The notes beneath the pieces are model-generated. The model was given only the letters and a program-made list of their open reading frames with translations. It searched no databases and was not told where the DNA came from. A DNA stretch of 64,000 bases from assembly GCA_038253945.1 (NCBI GenBank), contig JBBSGR010000013.1, positions 14,654 through 78,653 of the forward strand, read 5' to 3'. The DNA comes from JBBRYW01 sp038253945. GTDB taxonomy: Bacteria > Actinomycetota > Thermoleophilia > Gaiellales > Gaiellaceae. This document shows, piece by piece, positions 40,674-49,686 of this stretch (within the stretch, counting starts at the first letter, position 1; each line of letters opens with the position of its first letter). The translations under genes were made by a program, and so were the position numbers.

Positions 40674-41483
40674 TCATGCGACCCCGGTGGCTTGCCGGCG
40701 ACGCCGATCGTGCAGGACGAGCCAGTCGGTGAATCGTGCCAGGGGGATCGTGATCGCGACGAAGAGGAGCGCGGCCGCGAGGTACGGCGTGTAGTTGAAG
40801 GTCGCCGAGGCGTCGATCTGAGACTGGTTGAACGCCTCGACGGCACCGAGGAAGCCGACGAGAGCGGTGTCCTTCTGCAGCCCGATGAAGTCGTTCAGCA
40901 ACGGGGGGATCACGCGTCGCACGGCCTGCGGCAGGATCACGTGGCGGAGCGCCTGGCCCCGTGTCAGGCCGAGCGATCGCGCCGCTGCCTCCTGCGACGG
41001 ATGCACCGAGTCGATCCCGGCCCGGTAGACCTCGGACACGTACGCGGTGTAGACGAGCACGAGCGCGACGATCCCCCAGAACGTGGTCGAGGTGGGGACG
41101 CTCTTCAGCTGGAGCGCTGGGGCGCCGAAGCCGAGGAGGGCGATGACGAGCACGGTCGGGACGCCGCGGAAGAAGTCGGCGTAGGCGATCGCGAGCAGGC
41201 GGAGCGGAAAGAACACCGGACCCGGCAGCGAGCGCAGCACGGCGAGCAGCAGGGCGAAGGCGAGGATGAAGACCTCCGAGATCGAGAAGATCTTGACGTT
41301 GAGCTTGAACGCGCGGGCGATCTCGGGCAGCGAGTCCTTGAAGTAGCCCCAGTCGAAGAACGTGCGCTTGACCTCGGGCCACCCGGGAGAGTGCGTGATC
41401 GCGACCGAGACGAGGAGCGCGAACCCGATCGTGCTGGCCAGAGCGAGCGCGACGCTCCTGCCGCCGGCCCGGCGGGGGCGCAG
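40674..41483 (-). CDS. Polar amino-acid ABC transporter permease
   Basis: About 269 residues with five or so membrane spans and the EAA loop (HPSQEAAARSLGLTRGQALRHVILPQAVR), of HisM/GlnP type: FFRGVPTVLVIALLGFG, VYTAYVSEVYRAGIDS. No standard start is near the N-terminus; CTG 41483 is given provisionally. Lies between binding protein and ATPase genes in one leftward operon. Confidence 0.88.
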   Translation of the reverse strand: MRPRRAGGRSVALALASTIGFALLVSVAITHSPGWPEVKRTFFDWGYFKDSLPEIARAFKLNVKIFSISEVFILAFALLLAVLRSLPGPVFFPLRLLAIAYADFFRGVPTVLVIALLGFGAPALQLKSVPTSTTFWGIVALVLVYTAYVSEVYRAGIDSVHPSQEAAARSLGLTRGQALRHVILPQAVRRVIPPLLNDFIGLQKDTALVGFLGAVEAFNQSQIDASATFNYTPYLAAALLFVAITIPLARFTDWLVLHDRRRRQATGVA

Positions 41484-41512
41484 GTCGTCGAGGAGCCTCG
41501 ACCCGCGGTCTA

Positions 41513-42403
41513 CTACTTCAAGATCGGTGCGCCGGTCGCCTTCGCCAGCCACCGCTGCCGGATCTGCCTGAGCGTTCCGCTGGCCCGCAGCCGAGTGAGG
41601 ACGTTGTTCACGCAGCCGACGAGCGGGTTGCCCTTCCCGAAGACCATGCCGAAGTGCTCGCCGCCGGGGACGGTGGGGAACTGGCCGAGGATCTTCGAGT
41701 TCGGCACCTGGACGGCGGTGACGTAGAAGGCGGTCGGTAGATCGACGACGAGCCCGTCGATCTGCCGGTTCTTGAGCGCCTGAACGGCTGCGTCGTTCCT
41801 GGGAAAGACGGCCGTGCTCGACGAGGGTCGGATCGACTTGACGATGTAGCCGTAGCTGGTGGTTCCGAGCTGAGCACCGAGCTTGAAGCGACGCAAGCCC
41901 GCCCGCGAGCGGATTTTCGAGATCGGCGTACCCTTGAGGACGACGATCGCCTGATTGACGTCGTAGTAGGACTTGCTGAACGCGACTTGCCTTGCGCGCG
42001 CCGGCTCGTACGAGATCTGGTTGATGTCGAAGTCGAAGGACTTCGGCCCTGGCGCGAACGCGCGGTTGAACGGGGTGTACACCCACCGCACCTGGCTCCG
42101 CGAGAAGCCGAGCCGCTTCGCGACCGCATAGGCGACCGCCGACTCGAATCCCTTGCCGGTGGCGGGATCGTTGAGCTTCCAGGGCGATCCCTTCGGGCTC
42201 CCGCCTCCGAACCAGGGAGGGTAAGCAGGGTTGTCGGTGCCGATCGTCAGCTGGCCGTCGTTCACGAGGCGCAGATTGTCCTTGGAGCACGACGCGGCGA
42301 CAGCGGCACGAGACACCGGCGTGGCCGGCGTCGGGCGGGCGGCGGCCGCGACGATCGCCGAGAGCGAGACGACGGCGATGAGAAGGAAGCAGGCCCTGCG
42401 CAT
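41513..42403 (-). CDS. Polar amino-acid ABC transporter substrate-binding protein
   Basis: 296 residues with a signal peptide (FLLIAVVSLSAIVAAAA), then the SBP_bac_3 fold: GQLTIGTDNPAYPPWF, GFESAVAYAVAKRLGF, DFDINQISYEPARARQVAFS, AQLGTTSYGYI, GKGNPLVGCVNNVLTRL. No lipobox, so probably secreted or anchored by the uncleaved signal. Ligand not predictable. Confidence 0.92.
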   Translation of the reverse strand: MRRACFLLIAVVSLSAIVAAAARPTPATPVSRAAVAASCSKDNLRLVNDGQLTIGTDNPAYPPWFGGGSPKGSPWKLNDPATGKGFESAVAYAVAKRLGFSRSQVRWVYTPFNRAFAPGPKSFDFDINQISYEPARARQVAFSKSYYDVNQAIVVLKGTPISKIRSRAGLRRFKLGAQLGTTSYGYIVKSIRPSSSTAVFPRNDAAVQALKNRQIDGLVVDLPTAFYVTAVQVPNSKILGQFPTVPGGEHFGMVFGKGNPLVGCVNNVLTRLRASGTLRQIRQRWLAKATGAPILK

Positions 42404-42425
42404 GGGCGCAACAATAACGCCTCAG

Positions 42426-43439
42426 ATGGCCGCGCCGTTCGTCGAGCTGAGTGTGGGTGAGCGCATCGTTCGCGTGACGAATCCGGACAAGGTCTTCTAC
42501 AGCGCCCGGGGGGAGACGAAGCTCGATCACGTCCGCTACTACCTCTCGGTCGCCGACGGAATCGTCCGCGCCTTGCGCGAGCGCCCGGTCCAGCTCAAGC
42601 GCCATCCCGACGGCGCCGAAGGCGAGGCGATCTACCAGAAGCGGGTACCCGAGCGTCGGCCGGAGTGGATCGAGACGGTTCGCGTTCAGTTTCCGTCGGG
42701 CCGCCATGCAGACGAGTTGTGCGTGACCGAGGTGGCGCAGGTGGCCTGGGCTGCGAACCTCGCGACGATCGACTTTCACCCCTGGCCATCGCGCCGCGGC
42801 CACGTCGACCAGCCGGACGAGCTGCGGATCGACATCGACCCGCAGCCTGGTACCGGGTTCGGAGAGGCCAAGCGCGTCGCCGCAGTCGTGCGTGAGGTGC
42901 TCGACGAGATCGGCTACGTCGGTTGGCCGAAGACGTCGGGAAACCGCGGCGTCCACGTCGCGTGCCGGATCGAGCCGCGCTGGAGCTTTCCCGAGGTGCG
43001 CCGCTGCGCGCTCGCGTTCGCGCGGCTCGTCGAGCGGCGGCTGCCCGAGCTCGTCACCACCGCGTGGTGGAAGGAGGAGCGCGGGGAGCGCGTCTTCATC
43101 GACTACAACCAGAATGCGCGTGATCGCACGATCGCGTCGGCCTACTCGGTTCGCGCTCGCCCGGACGCAACGGTCTCCGCCCCGGTCAGGTGGGACGAGC
43201 TCGCGGACGCCGAGACCGAGGACTTCACGCTCGCGACGATGCCCGCGCGGTTCGAGCGGCTCGGCGACGTGCAGGCCGGCATCGACGAGTCGGTCTGCGA
43301 CCTGCAGACGCTCTTCGAGCAGGTCGAGCGCGAGGAGCACGAGGGGCTCGGAGAGGCGCCCTACCCACCGAACTTCCCCAAGATGCCGGGCGAGCCGCGC
43401 CGCGTGCAGCCGTCGCGGGCGCGAGCAGACGACAGCTGA
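42426..43439 (+). CDS. LigD-type NHEJ primase/polymerase domain protein
   Basis: 337-residue stand-alone polymerase domain of LigD: VTNPDKVFYSARGETKLDHVRYY, RPVQLKRHPDG, FHPWPSRRGHVDQPDELRIDIDPQ with catalytic Asp136 and Asp138, then TSGNRGVHVACRIE and DYNQNARDRTIASAYSVR. Fills gaps at double-strand breaks. No Ku gene in the window; a ligase is 0.7 kb downstream on the other strand. ATG 42426. Confidence 0.93.
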   Translation: MAAPFVELSVGERIVRVTNPDKVFYSARGETKLDHVRYYLSVADGIVRALRERPVQLKRHPDGAEGEAIYQKRVPERRPEWIETVRVQFPSGRHADELCVTEVAQVAWAANLATIDFHPWPSRRGHVDQPDELRIDIDPQPGTGFGEAKRVAAVVREVLDEIGYVGWPKTSGNRGVHVACRIEPRWSFPEVRRCALAFARLVERRLPELVTTAWWKEERGERVFIDYNQNARDRTIASAYSVRARPDATVSAPVRWDELADAETEDFTLATMPARFERLGDVQAGIDESVCDLQTLFEQVEREEHEGLGEAPYPPNFPKMPGEPRRVQPSRARADDS

Positions 43440-43445
43440 AGAAGG

Positions 43446-44177
43446 CTAGGCCGCTGCGCTCTTCTCGATCACCGCGACGTACGTGTCCTCGGACGGAATG
43501 ATGCGGCCGATCGTCCAACCCGTGCCATCCAACAGCCTCGCCAGCTCGTCCTCGGAGACCATCAGGTAGTCGAACCACCGCGTCGCGTGGTCGCGGTAGC
43601 GGACGCGGATGCGGATCTGACCCGGCAGTCTGCCGCGATCACGGTTTCGCTCCTGATAGCGGACGTGGGCCGGATCGCTCGTCCTCTGGACGTCACGGCT
43701 CTCGGCGACGATTCGCCCACGGTCGCTCGTCAGCCGGTGGAAGCGCCGCAGAAGCCGCCGTGCCTTGGCAGCGCTCGCGAAGAGGCCGAAGTTGTTGCCG
43801 AGCATCACGATCGTGTCGAAAGCGCCGAGCGACTCGTCGACGTCGTCGATCGAGCAGAGCCAAGTGTCGCGGACTCCGCGGCGGCGACAGACTTCGAGGG
43901 CGCCGGGCGAGACGTCGATCCCGACGACGTCCTGGCCGCGCTCCTGCAGATGCAGGCAGACCCGACCAGCTCCACACCCGACGTCGAGAACGCGGCCCCG
44001 CACGTGGCGCATCGCCTGGCGATGGTGCGCAGGCCAGCGTCCGAACGGGGCGAGATACAGCCGCGAGCCGAACCGGCTCGCCGTGATGAAGCGGTCGTCG
44101 CGCTCGACGATCTCGGCGACGTCCTCTCCCTCGAGCGCCGCGATCAGCATCTGGCCGTAGCCGTCGTCGGCGGTCAT
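43446..44177 (-). CDS. Class I SAM-dependent methyltransferase
   Basis: 243 residues: VRGRVLDVGCGAGRVCLHLQERG (SAM motif I), VVGIDVSPGALEVCRRRG, DTIVMLGNNFGLFAS. ATG 44177 overlaps the ligase stop (ATGA), so it is co-translated with a DNA ligase. Substrate unknown. It runs convergent with the LigD-polymerase gene. Confidence 0.88.
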   Translation of the reverse strand: MTADDGYGQMLIAALEGEDVAEIVERDDRFITASRFGSRLYLAPFGRWPAHHRQAMRHVRGRVLDVGCGAGRVCLHLQERGQDVVGIDVSPGALEVCRRRGVRDTWLCSIDDVDESLGAFDTIVMLGNNFGLFASAAKARRLLRRFHRLTSDRGRIVAESRDVQRTSDPAHVRYQERNRDRGRLPGQIRIRVRYRDHATRWFDYLMVSEDELARLLDGTGWTIGRIIPSEDTYVAVIEKSAAA

Positions 44178-45181
44178 CGTCCGAGCAGCAGCGGCACGGT
44201 CAGGTCGTCGGGCCGGCGCGGGGGCCTGAGCTCACGCCAGGTGCACTCACGCGGCGCCTTGTCCGGGCGGAAGCGAAGGAAGCGAGTGCCGTGGCGCAGG
44301 CGATGCTTCTCGACCTTGTCGTAGCGCACCTCGCAGACGAGCTCGGGCCTGAGCGCCGACTCTGCCAGCTCGCCCGTACCCCACCGGTTCGGCTCGGAGA
44401 ACCCGCGTTCGGGTGCGCCCTCGAGCAGCGGCAGAACGCGCTCCGCGATCTCGGCGTGTCGCCGAGCGCCGACAGCTGCCGAGCCGACGTAGCGAAGCTC
44501 GCCCTCGTCGTCGTGCAGGCCGAGCAGCAGCGTCGCGATCGTGGTCGGCCGCGCCTTCCAGCGCAGGCCGACGAGCACGCAGTCGGCCGTCCGGTACGGC
44601 TTGACCTTGACGACGCCGTCTCGAGAACCGGGCAGGTAGGGCAGACCCATCCGCTTCCCGATCACCCCGTCGAGGCCCGCGGCCTCCAGCCGCTCGAGCC
44701 AGTCTGCGGCGGCGTCGCGCTCGCGCGTGAACGGGGAGAGGACGAACCCGCTTGCCAGGCTCTCGAGCTCGGCGCGCCGTTCCTCGAGCGGCCGGCGATG
44801 GAGCTCTTCACCGTCCCAGAGCAAGATGTCGAAGGCGATGAACATGGCCGGAATCTCGCCCGACAGCTTGCGGATCCGGCTTTCGGCAGGGTGCAGGCGG
44901 AGCTGCATGGCGTCGAAGTCGAGCTCGCCCTCTCGCTCGATCACGATCTCGCCGTCGAGAGCGGAACCGCGCGGCAAGAGGTCTCCGAGCGCACGAAGCT
45001 CGGGGAAGTAGCGAAGCAGCGGCCGGCCGTTTCGGCTCCAGAGCGCGAGCTCGTCGCCGGCGTTCTCGAGCATGCCGCGGAACCCGTCCCACTTCGGCTC
45101 GAAGTGCCAGTCGCCCGTCGCGGGCAGCTCGGCGACCAGCTCGGCCTCCATCGGCGGAAACGGGACGTTTGGGGGAGGCAT
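44174..45181 (-). CDS. ATP-dependent DNA ligase (LigD ligase-domain / LigC type)
   Basis: 335 residues: catalytic Lys30 in EPKWDGFR, ALDGEIVIE, FIAFDILLWDGEEL, DGVIGKRMGLPYLPGSRDGVVKVK and a C-terminal OB domain ending FLRFRPDKAPRECTW. Seals nicks in double-strand-break repair with the polymerase domain encoded nearby. ATG 45181. Confidence 0.93.
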   Translation of the reverse strand: MPPPNVPFPPMEAELVAELPATGDWHFEPKWDGFRGMLENAGDELALWSRNGRPLLRYFPELRALGDLLPRGSALDGEIVIEREGELDFDAMQLRLHPAESRIRKLSGEIPAMFIAFDILLWDGEELHRRPLEERRAELESLASGFVLSPFTRERDAAADWLERLEAAGLDGVIGKRMGLPYLPGSRDGVVKVKPYRTADCVLVGLRWKARPTTIATLLLGLHDDEGELRYVGSAAVGARRHAEIAERVLPLLEGAPERGFSEPNRWGTGELAESALRPELVCEVRYDKVEKHRLRHGTRFLRFRPDKAPRECTWRELRPPRRPDDLTVPLLLGR

Positions 45182-45201
45182 CGTCTCGGAAGGCTAGAGA
45201 C

Positions 45202-45483
45202 ATGGGCGAGTTCGACGGCGTCTGGCGGGTGAAGCGCACCGGCGGAGCGCTTCCGCCGATGATCGGCGTCAGCAAGCGGATCGCCGGATCGCGGGGTGAG
45301 ACGAGGGTCGGGCCCCTCGTTCGGATGCCGTTCCTCGTCGAGGGACTGTCCCTCCACTACCTGCCGCCGTGGTGGGGCCTCGTCGACGTTCTGGAGCCAG
45401 ACGGGTCGGGATTCAAGGGCAGGGCGACCTGGTTCGGCCGCGAGCTCGGCCGGTTCGAGCTGCGAAGCGGCGCGGATGGTTGA
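45202..45483 (+). CDS. Conserved hypothetical protein (lipocalin-like length)
   Basis: 93 residues starting MGEFDGVWRVKRTGGALPP, followed by alternating strands (VGPLVRMPFLVEGLSLHYL, VDVLEPDGSGFKGRATWFG). No family assigned; the pattern suggests a small beta barrel. Divergent from the ligase by 20 nt. Confidence 0.7.
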   Translation: MGEFDGVWRVKRTGGALPPMIGVSKRIAGSRGETRVGPLVRMPFLVEGLSLHYLPPWWGLVDVLEPDGSGFKGRATWFGRELGRFELRSGADG

Positions 45484-45514
45484 GCCAGGCCCGCGCGTCT
45501 AAGCTCAGCGGCTG

Positions 45515-46744
45515 ATGAAAAGGGTCGCCGTCACTGGTCTCGGCGGGGTCACGCCGCTCGGGAACGATGTTCCCTCGACGTGGCGCGCCGCGCTTGCGGG
45601 CGAAAGTGGCGTCGACTTCATCCGCTCCTTCGACCCGAGCGAGTTTCCCGTCCGGATCGCGGCGGAGGTCAAGGGCTTCGACCCGACCACGGTCGCGTCG
45701 CCGAAGGATGTGCGGAAGCTCGATCGCAATGTCCTGCTCGCGCTCGCCGCGGCGAAGGAGGCGATGGCCGATGCCCGGCTCGACGGGTTCGATCCCGCGC
45801 GCGTTGGAATCGTCTTCGGCTCGGCGATCGGCGGCTTCCTCGGCATCATGCAACAGAGCGAGGTGCTCCGCGAGCGCGGCCCGGGGCGCGTCTCGCCGAA
45901 CTTTCTGCCGAACGTGCTCGTCGACTCGGCGAGCGGCCAGCTCGCGATCTCGCTCGGAATTCGCGGGCCGAATTACGCCGTCGTCTCGGCGTGCGCGACC
46001 GGCTCCCATGCGGTCGGGGAGGGAGCCGAGCTGGTCCGGCGCGGAGCTGCCGACGCGGTTCTCGCCGGTGGTACGGAGGCGTGCATGCACCCGCTGATCC
46101 TCGCGGGATTCTGCGCGATGCGGGGCCTGGTCGCTGAGGACGAGCACCCGTCGCGGGCGTCCAGGCCCTTCGACGCCACGCGGGCCGGCTTCGTGATGGG
46201 TGAGGGGGCATGCGTGCTCCTGCTGGAGGAGATGGACGCGGCCCGGGCGCGTGGCGCAACGATCTACGCCGAGATCCTGGGCTACGGCGCGTCGAACGAC
46301 GCCTACCACATGGCCGCTCCGGACCCCGAATCGGTCGGAGTGGGGGAGATGATGCGGGCCGCGCTCGGCCGGGCCGACGTCGCGCCGGAGCGGGTCGGAT
46401 ACATCAACGCGCACGGGACGTCGACACCGCTCGGCGATCTTGCCGAGACGAAGGCGATCAAGGACGTCTTCGGCGAGCATGCGTACAAGCTGGCCGTGTC
46501 GTCCACGAAGTCGATGATGGGTCACTGCTTCGGGGCGGCGGGCGCGATCGAGGCGATGATGTGCGTGCTGGCGCTCCACCACGGCGTCTTGCCGCCGACG
46601 ATCAACTACGAGCATCCCGATCCCGAATGTGACCTCGACTACGTGCCGAACGAGGCACGGGAGGCGCGCATCGACGTAGCGCTCTCGAACGCCATGGGCC
46701 TCGGCGGGCACAACGGGTGCGTGCTCGTGGGACGGGTCGAGTAG
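45515..46744 (+). CDS. fabF: 3-oxoacyl-ACP synthase II (FabF)
   Basis: 409 residues. Thiolase-fold condensing enzyme with nucleophile Cys160 (VSACATGSHA) and the two catalytic His in NAHGTSTPLGD and MMGHCFGAAGAIEA. Elongates fatty acyl chains from malonyl-ACP. No other fab genes or ACP nearby, so it may serve fatty acid or a specialised chain. ATG 45515. Confidence 0.95.
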   Translation: MKRVAVTGLGGVTPLGNDVPSTWRAALAGESGVDFIRSFDPSEFPVRIAAEVKGFDPTTVASPKDVRKLDRNVLLALAAAKEAMADARLDGFDPARVGIVFGSAIGGFLGIMQQSEVLRERGPGRVSPNFLPNVLVDSASGQLAISLGIRGPNYAVVSACATGSHAVGEGAELVRRGAADAVLAGGTEACMHPLILAGFCAMRGLVAEDEHPSRASRPFDATRAGFVMGEGACVLLLEEMDAARARGATIYAEILGYGASNDAYHMAAPDPESVGVGEMMRAALGRADVAPERVGYINAHGTSTPLGDLAETKAIKDVFGEHAYKLAVSSTKSMMGHCFGAAGAIEAMMCVLALHHGVLPPTINYEHPDPECDLDYVPNEAREARIDVALSNAMGLGGHNGCVLVGRVE

Positions 46745-46849
46745 CAGCGGCGTCATCGGCACACCTTCGTTGCACTTCTAGGCAACACACGTCCGAAGTT
46801 CGCCGATAGGATTGAGAACGGAGGGAGGCTCGCGGTCGGCCCCGAACCC

Positions 46850-47506
46850 TCAACCGTCCCCGGGGGACACGACCGCCGGAACCAGCTCCTCGATCGACCG
46901 CAGCACGACGTCCGCCCGCCCGAGCGTCTCCGCGTCTGGCCGAAAAGAGGCGTTCGGGATCGCGATCACACGCATTCCCGCCGCGGCGGCCGCGAGGATG
47001 CCGCTGCGCGAGTCCTCGATCGCCGTTACCTGGCCCGGCTCGACTCCCAGCTTCGCGGCCGCCTCGAGGTACACGTCGGGTGAGGGCTTGCCCCGGGCGA
47101 CCTCTTCCGACGACACCGTCGCGCGGAACCGATCGGCCAGCCCCGAAAGCTCGAGGACGAGGTCGATCAGCTCGCGGTTCGAGGACGACGCGACGGCAAG
47201 CGGCCAGCGCTCGGCGAGCCGCTCGACCGCCTCCGCCGCTCCGGGAATGAGTGGCAGCTCGCCGCGGTAGCGCTCGGCCATTCGCTCCACGACCGCGGCG
47301 GAGAGAGCCGCGGGCGTCTCTCCAAGGCCGAGCTCGTCGTGCATGTAGCGGGACCACTCGTGCGAGCTCATCCCCATCATGTCCGCCTGCGCGCGGTCGG
47401 TCCAGCGACCACCGCGCTCGCGTACCAGCAGCTCTCGCACCTCGTCCCAGACCTCCTCGGTCTGCACGATCACGCCGTCGAGGTCGAAGATGACGGCTCG
47501 GATCAC
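46850..47506 (-). CDS. HAD-superfamily hydrolase (beta-phosphoglucomutase-like)
   Basis: 218 residues: motif I FDLDGVIVQTEEVW, helical cap, motif II VASSSNREL, KPSPDVYLEAAAKLG with Lys, and motif IV IEDSRSGILAAAAAGM. Phosphatase or phosphomutase for small sugars. GTG 47506 overlaps the flavin reductase stop (GTGA). Confidence 0.92.
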   Translation of the reverse strand: MIRAVIFDLDGVIVQTEEVWDEVRELLVRERGGRWTDRAQADMMGMSSHEWSRYMHDELGLGETPAALSAAVVERMAERYRGELPLIPGAAEAVERLAERWPLAVASSSNRELIDLVLELSGLADRFRATVSSEEVARGKPSPDVYLEAAAKLGVEPGQVTAIEDSRSGILAAAAAGMRVIAIPNASFRPDAETLGRADVVLRSIEELVPAVVSPGDG

Positions 47507-47979
47507 GCTGGCCGGAACTCCCCGCCGAGGCGAAGGAGCGGCGCCCCCGCTCGCCCGCTCTCCGCGCCTGTGACCTCGCCGACGAAGAAGGTGTGGTCGC
47601 CGACCGGGTACTCCGCCCAGACCCGGCACTCGATCCAGCCGAGGGCGCCCTCGAGAAGCGGCGGCCGTCCGTCACCTCCGTGCGTGATGATCCCGGCCCA
47701 GAGCGCGATCGGCGGCACACCGCGCGCGAAGTGCTGCGCCAGGGCCTCCTGCCCCTCAACGAGGAGGCTGAGGCCAAAGGCTCCGGCGCGCCGCAGCAAC
47801 TCGTGCAACGCCGCGTTACGGCTCACCGAGATGCCGACGAGCGGCGGATCGAGCGACAGCGATACGAGCGACCCGAGCGTCAAACCGAGCCGCTCACCTT
47901 CCAGGTCGACTGTCGCAATGGCCACCCCGGCGGGAAACGACCGCATCACCCTTCGCAGGGCGTCGGCAACGCTATCCAC
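47503..47979 (-). CDS. Flavin reductase family protein
   Basis: 158 residues: LRRVMRSFPAGVAIATVD, LGSLVSLSLDPPLVGISVSRN and GDHTFFVGEVTGAE, the split-barrel flavin reductase. Supplies reduced flavin to a partner monooxygenase. GTG 47979 overlaps the upstream gene by 8 nt. The LLM oxygenases of the catabolic locus could be partners, but distance makes this speculative. Confidence 0.88.
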   Translation of the reverse strand: MDSVADALRRVMRSFPAGVAIATVDLEGERLGLTLGSLVSLSLDPPLVGISVSRNAALHELLRRAGAFGLSLLVEGQEALAQHFARGVPPIALWAGIITHGGDGRPPLLEGALGWIECRVWAEYPVGDHTFFVGEVTGAESGRAGAPLLRLGGEFRPA

Positions 47980-48379
47980 CCTCGGTCACCTCGTCGGCGA
48001 GCAAGCCGCACGCGAGACATGTTCGGGCCAGCTGCGCGTCTGCCGCGAGCCGGTCGATCAGATCCGATGCCCGCGGCAGGTCGGCTGCTTCCTCGCGCAG
48101 CTCGTGGAGCACACGCTCCAGAGCGTCTGCCGGCACCTCTGGAGCGAGCTCGAGTGCGAGCGAGCCCACCGCTCGGTCGCCGACGTGCAACTCGCGGCGC
48201 GGATCGCCGCCCGCCGCGAGCAGGAAGACCGCGCGGCGAAGCGCGGCGCTCACCTTCGCCTCGTCCCAATCGATCCGCCGGCCGGCGACGTAGGCGAGCG
48301 CCACCGACGCCGCTTCTGGGTCCTCGGCCACGGAGGGCTCGAGCGACTCGAGCCAGGCTCGAACATCGGTCGCGCTCAT
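47972..48379 (-). CDS. Conserved hypothetical helical protein
   Basis: 135 residues beginning MSATDVRAWLESLEPSVAED, Leu/Ala/Glu-rich, with late Cys pair TCLACGLL. No known domain recognised. Overlaps the flavin reductase start, so likely co-translated. Confidence 0.7.
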   Translation of the reverse strand: MSATDVRAWLESLEPSVAEDPEAASVALAYVAGRRIDWDEAKVSAALRRAVFLLAAGGDPRRELHVGDRAVGSLALELAPEVPADALERVLHELREEAADLPRASDLIDRLAADAQLARTCLACGLLADEVTEGG

Positions 48380-48412
48380 CCCGAGCACGCTACCCGGCCC
48401 GGGCAACGACCA

Positions 48413-48880
48413 CTACGGCACCACTCGCTCCCGCACTGCGTCTCGGTGCCGCCCGAGCACCACCCCGATCCGGAGCATCGCCAGCCCGAGCAGGAAATGC
48501 AACCAGTTCGCGGCGCGGTCGAGCCCGAGGATGTTCGCTCCGCTCGACTCGTCGATGATCAGGCCGTAGAGCCACAGGACGAGGTAGATCAGGCCTCCAC
48601 CGAGAAAGTAGGTTCGGGCGCTTTCCCAGCTGCTGGACAGTGCAAAGCCGGCCACGGCGTAGAAGAGGTACACGGCGTTTCCGAGGATGTTGACCCCGAC
48701 GAAGCCGATCTCCTGCGCGCCCGCGCCGTCGAAGCTCGTCAGGTCGCCGTAGTGCGTCGTGATGCCGGGGATGAGCCCGCCGATTCCGACGATCAGAAAG
48801 ATGGCGCCGAACAGCCGCGCCGCGAGCTGGAGGCCGCTCCGGCCGGTTGTGATCGCCGCCCGATCTCTCGTCCTTGCCAT
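48413..48880 (-). CDS. DUF4383 membrane protein
   Basis: 155 residues with four membrane helices: LAARLFGAIFLIVGIGGLIPG, EIGFVGVNILGNAVYLFYAVAG, YFLGGGLIYLVLWLYGLI, NWLHFLLGLAMLRIGVVLG. The opening and the NWLHFLLG block are typical DUF4383. Function unknown. ATG 48880. Confidence 0.85.
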   Translation of the reverse strand: MARTRDRAAITTGRSGLQLAARLFGAIFLIVGIGGLIPGITTHYGDLTSFDGAGAQEIGFVGVNILGNAVYLFYAVAGFALSSSWESARTYFLGGGLIYLVLWLYGLIIDESSGANILGLDRAANWLHFLLGLAMLRIGVVLGRHRDAVRERVVP

Positions 48881-49044
48881 TCGGCAACTACGAGCTTGCC
48901 TAGCGGCGGAGGCCGCCGAGTCGGGATACCGCCTCTTCGAAAGCGGAACGTCGTCGCGGGTGCGCGGGCGCGCAGCTTCCCCGCGGAGCTGGATACGACC
49001 CAGCGGCGAGGTTTGGAGCGAGGCGCGCGGGGGACACAAAGCCG

Positions 49045-49686
49045 GTGGCAGGAATCGCTCTCGCCCCGACGTCGCTGGATCGCCATGCCTTCGATTGGGT
49101 GGTGACGCACCGCGTCCACGCTCTGAACTGGCTCTTCGAAGGCCTTAGCTGGGTCGCGAAGCTCGGGATCATCTGGGTTGCGCTCGCTTTGGTAGTGGGA
49201 TTCGCCGTCACGCGCACCGTTCGATCTACCGTCCTTCTCGCCCTCATCACCTTCGCGACCGTCTGGGCCGCAGACTCTGTCTCGTTCGGCTTGAAACATC
49301 TTTTCGTCCGGGAGCGCCCGTTTTTCCATGACCCGAAGGCACACCCGCTGCTGACGGTGCACTCGACCTCGTTCCCGGCCGGGCACGCTGCCACGAGCTT
49401 CGCCGGCGCGGTGCTTCTGTCGTACATCCTGCCGCGAGCGACGTTGTTGCTCATGCTGCTCGCTACTGCCGTGGGCTACTCGCGCGTCTATGTCGGCGTC
49501 CACTACCCAACCGACGTCCTGGGCGGCGCCCTGGTCGGTGCGGTCTGCGCCGCGGTTGCGATCGTCCTCCTCAACCTGGCTCGCGAACGCGGGTTGCGCT
49601 CGGGAGCCGAGTTGCTCTCGAAGCACGGGGCGGGACGGCGCGGTCCGACTCCCTCGCAGCGAGGGCCCCAGGGGGCACATGTCTGA
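49045..49686 (+). CDS. PAP2-family membrane phosphatase
   Basis: 213 residues with about five membrane helices and the PAP2 motifs: KHLFVRERP (motif 1), FPAGHAATSF (motif 2), GYSRVYVGVHYPTDVLGG (motif 3). Dephosphorylates lipid phosphates such as undecaprenyl pyrophosphate. GTG 49045; stop overlaps the next ATG. Confidence 0.92.
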   Translation: MAGIALAPTSLDRHAFDWVVTHRVHALNWLFEGLSWVAKLGIIWVALALVVGFAVTRTVRSTVLLALITFATVWAADSVSFGLKHLFVRERPFFHDPKAHPLLTVHSTSFPAGHAATSFAGAVLLSYILPRATLLLMLLATAVGYSRVYVGVHYPTDVLGGALVGAVCAAVAIVLLNLARERGLRSGAELLSKHGAGRRGPTPSQRGPQGAHV

